Shown here: piece by piece, positions 31,811-33,868 of the stretch
How positions within the stretch are numbered: the stretch's first letter is position 1
Layout: every line of letters begins with the position of its first letter
Assembly: GCA_900772845.1 (NCBI GenBank)
Contig: CAAGSD010000007.1
Location: 1-33,868 of the forward strand
DNA: 33,868 nt
Direction of reading: 5' to 3'
Source: Lachnospiraceae bacterium
GTDB lineage: Bacteria > Bacillota > Clostridia > Lachnospirales > Lachnospiraceae
Made by a program: the position numbers and the translations under genes
The notes under the pieces: model-generated
Database searches by the model: none
What the model was told of the DNA's origin: nothing
The model's input: only the letters and a program-made list of their open reading frames with translations

Positions 31811-31900
31811 GAGACGGCGCACGAGGTCCGGGGGACCTCGGCCTGCGCGGACCGGAGCGGAGCGTAGACATCGAACCTTCGAGCCCTGGCAGGGCTCGAA
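31811..31900. repeat. GC-rich double-hairpin element beside tRNA-Gly
   Basis: Two strong hairpins in an otherwise AT-rich gap. The first is CGAGGTCC (31822-31829) with GGACCTCG (31833-31840), flanked by GCGCA and TGCGC arms. The second is TTCGAGCCCT with AGGGCTCGAA around 31878-31900. Both are perfect in their cores. Several reading frames stay open here only because of the GC content; none has protein features. It may be a REP-like or transcription-related repeat. Confidence 0.55.
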
Positions 31901-31906
31901 AAAAAA

Positions 31907-31930
31907 ACGATACCGATTCGGTATCGTTCT
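31907..31930 (-). terminator. Terminator of tRNA-Gly
   Basis: ACGATACCGA (31907-31916) and TCGGTATCGT (31918-31927) pair perfectly; on the minus strand seven Ts follow the stem. Confidence 0.85.
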
Positions 31931-31936
31931 TTTTCA

Positions 31937-32008
<72 letters not shown>

Positions 32009-32110
32009 ATACTGTACAGGCCAAAACCTGTATCTTGAAGGTATGAAATTAATTGTGTTGGCATTCATCCGCAATCTGATGAATGTCTGCTATGTCTCAC
32101 AGCAAAGACT

Positions 32111-32139
32111 ATATTACATGATGAATGCCAAACTGTCAA
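32111..32139 (-). promoter_or_regulatory. Sigma-A promoter of tRNA-Gly with inverted-repeat sites
   Basis: Minus strand TTGACA (32134-32139), 17-base spacer, TAATAT (32111-32116), giving a leader of about 95 bases. The spacer carries GGCATTCATC (32120-32129), whose perfect complement GATGAATGCC lies 50 bases into the transcript (32060-32069), and GATGAATG also pairs locally at 32078-32085. A short stem TACAGG/CCTGTA lies at about 32013-32030. Confidence 0.75.
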
Positions 32140-32177
32140 GTAAATTTTTGAAATTTTTCGTAAAATTCGTAATATAA

Positions 32178-32858
32178 TTATTTATCCGTAGTCAGATGGC
32201 TGTACTCACCCTTGCGGTTATAGGAATCTGTCAGGTAACTTTCATCCGTAAGAATGCATTCAATCTCCTGATCGTCCTCTTTGTACTGACTTCTCTTCCT
32301 TAGATCTTCTTTGGTATGCTGTTGCTTTGTCTGCAGGAAATCTCCCGTATGGGATCCCAGAAATCGCCCCGGCAGCCGATCCATCAGTTTTCTGGCTACC
32401 TTCTGCACCTGATAACGCACTTTCTGCAGCGGTGTTGTCGGCACAGCCTCACGTGTCTCTACCGGTTGGAAATAGGTATGCGTCGCCGCTGTCTCCACCG
32501 CTGCCTTGTTCAACGTGGTCTTCACGCCCACAGAATTTCCTGTAACAAGTGTCTCCTGCCCGGCAATATGATTACCGCTGCCATCCTTCTGTGAACTTAT
32601 CGCATCATTGGATTCCTTGCTATCTCCCCAGATCTTCTGTAAGAGCTGTTTTCCGCTGTTCCCGATATTCTGCGCCCAGGATAACAGGTTTCCCGTAGAA
32701 TTCTCCTGCAAGGCTTCTGTAGCCATCTGCGTCGTCTGTGCTGCTCCGGCCTTAGCCTCCATACTGCCCGTATCCGTATTTGCCCCATGTTCATGAAGAC
32801 ATGATGTTACCTGATGAGAATATGTGTCATGTCCGCTTCCGACTCCACCGACCTGCAT
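32178..32858 (-). CDS. Hypothetical protein, 226 aa
   Basis: No family recognised. No signal peptide or membrane segment is visible, so it should be cytoplasmic. The first 150 residues are rich in S, T, A, Q and G with glycine/asparagine-rich stretches and little hydrophobic core; a basic helix follows (about 145-190), and the C-terminus is highly charged, with E-C-I-L-T-D-E-S-Y-L-T-D-S-Y-N-R-K-G-E-Y-S near the end. The start at 32858 has AAAGGAGGCG upstream; ATG 32900 adds 14 residues without a site. Low complexity suggests partial disorder. Upstream lies one copy of the repeat that also precedes vapB. Confidence 0.75.
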   Translation of the reverse strand: MQVGGVGSGHDTYSHQVTSCLHEHGANTDTGSMEAKAGAAQTTQMATEALQENSTGNLLSWAQNIGNSGKQLLQKIWGDSKESNDAISSQKDGSGNHIAGQETLVTGNSVGVKTTLNKAAVETAATHTYFQPVETREAVPTTPLQKVRYQVQKVARKLMDRLPGRFLGSHTGDFLQTKQQHTKEDLRKRSQYKEDDQEIECILTDESYLTDSYNRKGEYSHLTTDK

Positions 32859-32930
32859 AAGCGCCTCCTTTCTGCTTTCCAGATCAACCTGTTCTACCAT
32901 GTATATCGGAAGTATTCACTTTTTTATTCA

Positions 32931-32986
32931 CTGTATGTCCTCTCAAAATTTTGGTATCACCTGGTATCAGACCAGATAATACAAAA
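32931..32986 (-). repeat. Direct repeat, copy A (56 nt)
   Basis: Begins CTGTATGTCCTCTCAAAATT and ends AGATAATACAAAA. Copy B at 33823-33868 agrees except for three substitutions and a 10-base insertion (TGGTATCACC) in copy A. Contains the dyad CTGGTATCAGACCAG. It ends 73 bases before the start of the hypothetical gene at 32858. Confidence 0.85.
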
Positions 32987-33065
32987 ACAGTGGGAAGCCT
33001 GATAAATAGGAGGTTTTCAGCGCTTCGTCCCCAATCGTACCGTACAAAATAAAGCCAATATATGT

Positions 33066-33096
33066 AAAAGGGTGTCTTTGATGGTGACACCCTTTT
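33066..33096. terminator. Bidirectional terminator after vapC
   Basis: AAAAGGGTGTC (33066-33076) and GACACCCTTTT (33086-33096): an 11-bp perfect stem with T-runs on both strands. Confidence 0.88.
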
Positions 33097-33099
33097 ATA

Positions 33100-33531
33100 T
33101 TATAAATCATCCACAGTCACGCATTTTATTTCCGCAAACTGCTTTAATTGTTTATCGTTCGTAAGAAAAAGATCACACCCGGTTACACAAGCTGTTGCCA
33201 GTTGCAAAGCATCCATTGCTTTAAAATTCTTATACTGTGCCCGGATCTGCGCAGCCTTCTTCGCTATCTCCTGATCCACTTCTGCTATTTCCATGTCCAG
33301 CGTATCAACCAGTCGATGGAAGCTGTCTATATATGACATCTTCTCATTGCGATATGGAAACACAAAGTACTCAGCCATTGTAATTACAGAAGTCAGAAAC
33401 TCTTTGTTTTCTCGATATCCTTCCTCAAAAAACTGCTTCATATTGTTGAAATATTGAGGATTGTTGCTATCCTTTTCAATGAAATAGATAAAAGGTGCCG
33501 TATCCAAGAATACCTTGTTATAATCGGTCAT
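33100..33531 (-). CDS. VapC-like PIN-domain toxin, 143 aa
   Basis: PIN-domain ribonuclease with the acidic metal-binding residues D10 (V-F-L-D-T), E54 (M-A-E-Y), D107 (K-A-M-D-A-L-Q-L-A) and D126 (T-N-D-K-Q-L). Such VapC proteins cleave RNA, often tRNA, when not held by their antitoxin. The start at 33531 has AAGGAG about 10 bases ahead; GTG 33537 is the alternative. It overlaps the antitoxin gene by 14 bases, indicating coupled expression. A bidirectional terminator follows. Confidence 0.9.
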   Translation of the reverse strand: MTDYNKVFLDTAPFIYFIEKDSNNPQYFNNMKQFFEEGYRENKEFLTSVITMAEYFVFPYRNEKMSYIDSFHRLVDTLDMEIAEVDQEIAKKAAQIRAQYKNFKAMDALQLATACVTGCDLFLTNDKQLKQFAEIKCVTVDDL

Positions 33532-33739
33532 CTGCACGCATCTCCTTCATGTACTCATCGACATTGCATCCTCTTTCACTGGGAACCACAAAACTGTCCC
33601 AATCAACAGATGGTTTTCTCTTTTTCTTCTGTGGCTGTCCCAACAGTGTCACAATAACATCTGTGCCATCATACTCTTGTATATCATCATCAATAATAAC
33701 TACATTTCCCTGTATTCTGCCTTTAACCGCTGCTAACAT
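33518..33739 (-). CDS. VapB-like antitoxin, 73 aa
   Basis: Small antitoxin upstream of and overlapping the PIN-toxin gene. The N-terminal 40 residues are beta-rich (A-V-K-G-R-I-Q-G-N-V-V-I, T-D-V-I-V-T-L-L), compatible with a SpoVT/AbrB-like or related dimerising DNA-binding domain; the C-terminus (P-S-V-D-W-D-S-F-V-V, Y-M-K-E-M-R) should wrap the toxin. The start at 33739 has AGGAGGTG. Upstream is an extended -10 element TGGTATACT (33772-33780). The antitoxin family is not identified with certainty. Confidence 0.8.
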   Translation of the reverse strand: MLAAVKGRIQGNVVIIDDDIQEYDGTDVIVTLLGQPQKKKRKPSVDWDSFVVPSERGCNVDEYMKEMRADDRL

Positions 33740-33822
33740 GGTGACACCTCCTATCGATATCTTTTATATATAGTATACCATAAGCTGGTTCTTTTTCTAC
33801 TTAAATAAAAATTAATTATTTG

Positions 33823-33868
33823 CTGTATGTTCTCTCAAAATTCTGGTATCAGACCAGGTAATACAAAA
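33823..33868 (-). repeat. Direct repeat, copy B (46 nt, reaches window end)
   Basis: Begins CTGTATGTTCTCTCAAAATT, contains CTGGTATCAGACCAG and ends GGTAATACAAAA at the window edge, so the repeat may extend beyond it. It lies 84 bases before the vapB start, a distance close to that of copy A from its gene. Confidence 0.85.

Overview
The window looks like a chromosomal segment from a spore-forming gut Clostridia, most likely a Lachnospiraceae member. This rests on strong AGGAGG-type ribosome sites, sporulation and germination genes (ytaF-like, spoVAF/gerA-like), the style of the small flavodoxin, cupin and aldo/keto-reductase genes, and two typical Clostridia tRNA loci. No rRNA, CRISPR array, phage structural gene or intact transposase was seen. 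By eye, base composition changes near 14.75 kb: the left part is AT-rich, most of 14.75-30.1 kb is clearly richer in GC, and 30.2-31.7 kb is AT-rich again.

Region 1 (1-12.2 kb) is a redox/detoxification island of four operons, each next to its own regulator. A five-gene minus-strand operon (cupin, CMD-family protein, flavodoxin, acetyltransferase, aldo/keto reductase; 3223-506) starts from a MerR-type promoter with a 19-bp spacer. A second operon (alpha/beta hydrolase, FeS-flavoprotein-like reductase, exported cyclophilin-like protein; 11184-9162) starts from a nearly identical MerR-type promoter, with the merR gene divergent at 11304. A TetR gene (4938) is divergent from an exported flavodoxin-domain lipoprotein plus a DUF4405 cytochrome-b-like membrane protein (4715-3308). 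A LysR gene (8102) is divergent from a MATE exporter plus a second aldo/keto reductase (7962-5705). Together they suggest a response to an electrophile, quinone or flavin-type substrate: import or sensing, reduction, acetylation, export, and possibly electron transfer at the membrane.

Region 2 (12.2-14.75 kb) is a graveyard of mobile and defence DNA. It holds a 3' group II intron remnant with domain V, a 49-nt hairpin, a type III methyltransferase cut off before its catalytic motifs, a short gene start that collides with it, an 11-bp-phased repeat array, a VbhA-like antitoxin with a Fic toxin truncated before its active site, and GTGGTAAG-type repeats close to the 3' end of an rRNA methyltransferase gene. 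It reads as the eroded end of an integrated element.

Region 3 (14.75-28.6 kb) is mostly backbone: RlmI-like rRNA methyltransferase, tRNA-Pro(CGG), an operon of O-antigen-ligase-like protein, response regulator, histidine kinase and a secreted SUMF1-domain protein, then an AI-2E transporter, RluA-like pseudouridine synthase, RsmF-like methyltransferase, a GH5 cellulase lipoprotein, a DUF436 protein, an anion permease and a YtaF-like protein.

Region 4 (28.6-33.9 kb) holds a SpoVAF/GerA-type protein, an AT-rich lipoprotein of unknown function, a GC-rich double hairpin beside tRNA-Gly(GCC), an unrecognised 226-residue protein and a VapBC-like toxin-antitoxin pair flanked by direct copies of a roughly 50-nt repeat. 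The strongest leads for something undescribed are the two-promoter MerR regulon, the exported flavodoxin plus DUF4405 pair, and the repeats around vapBC.
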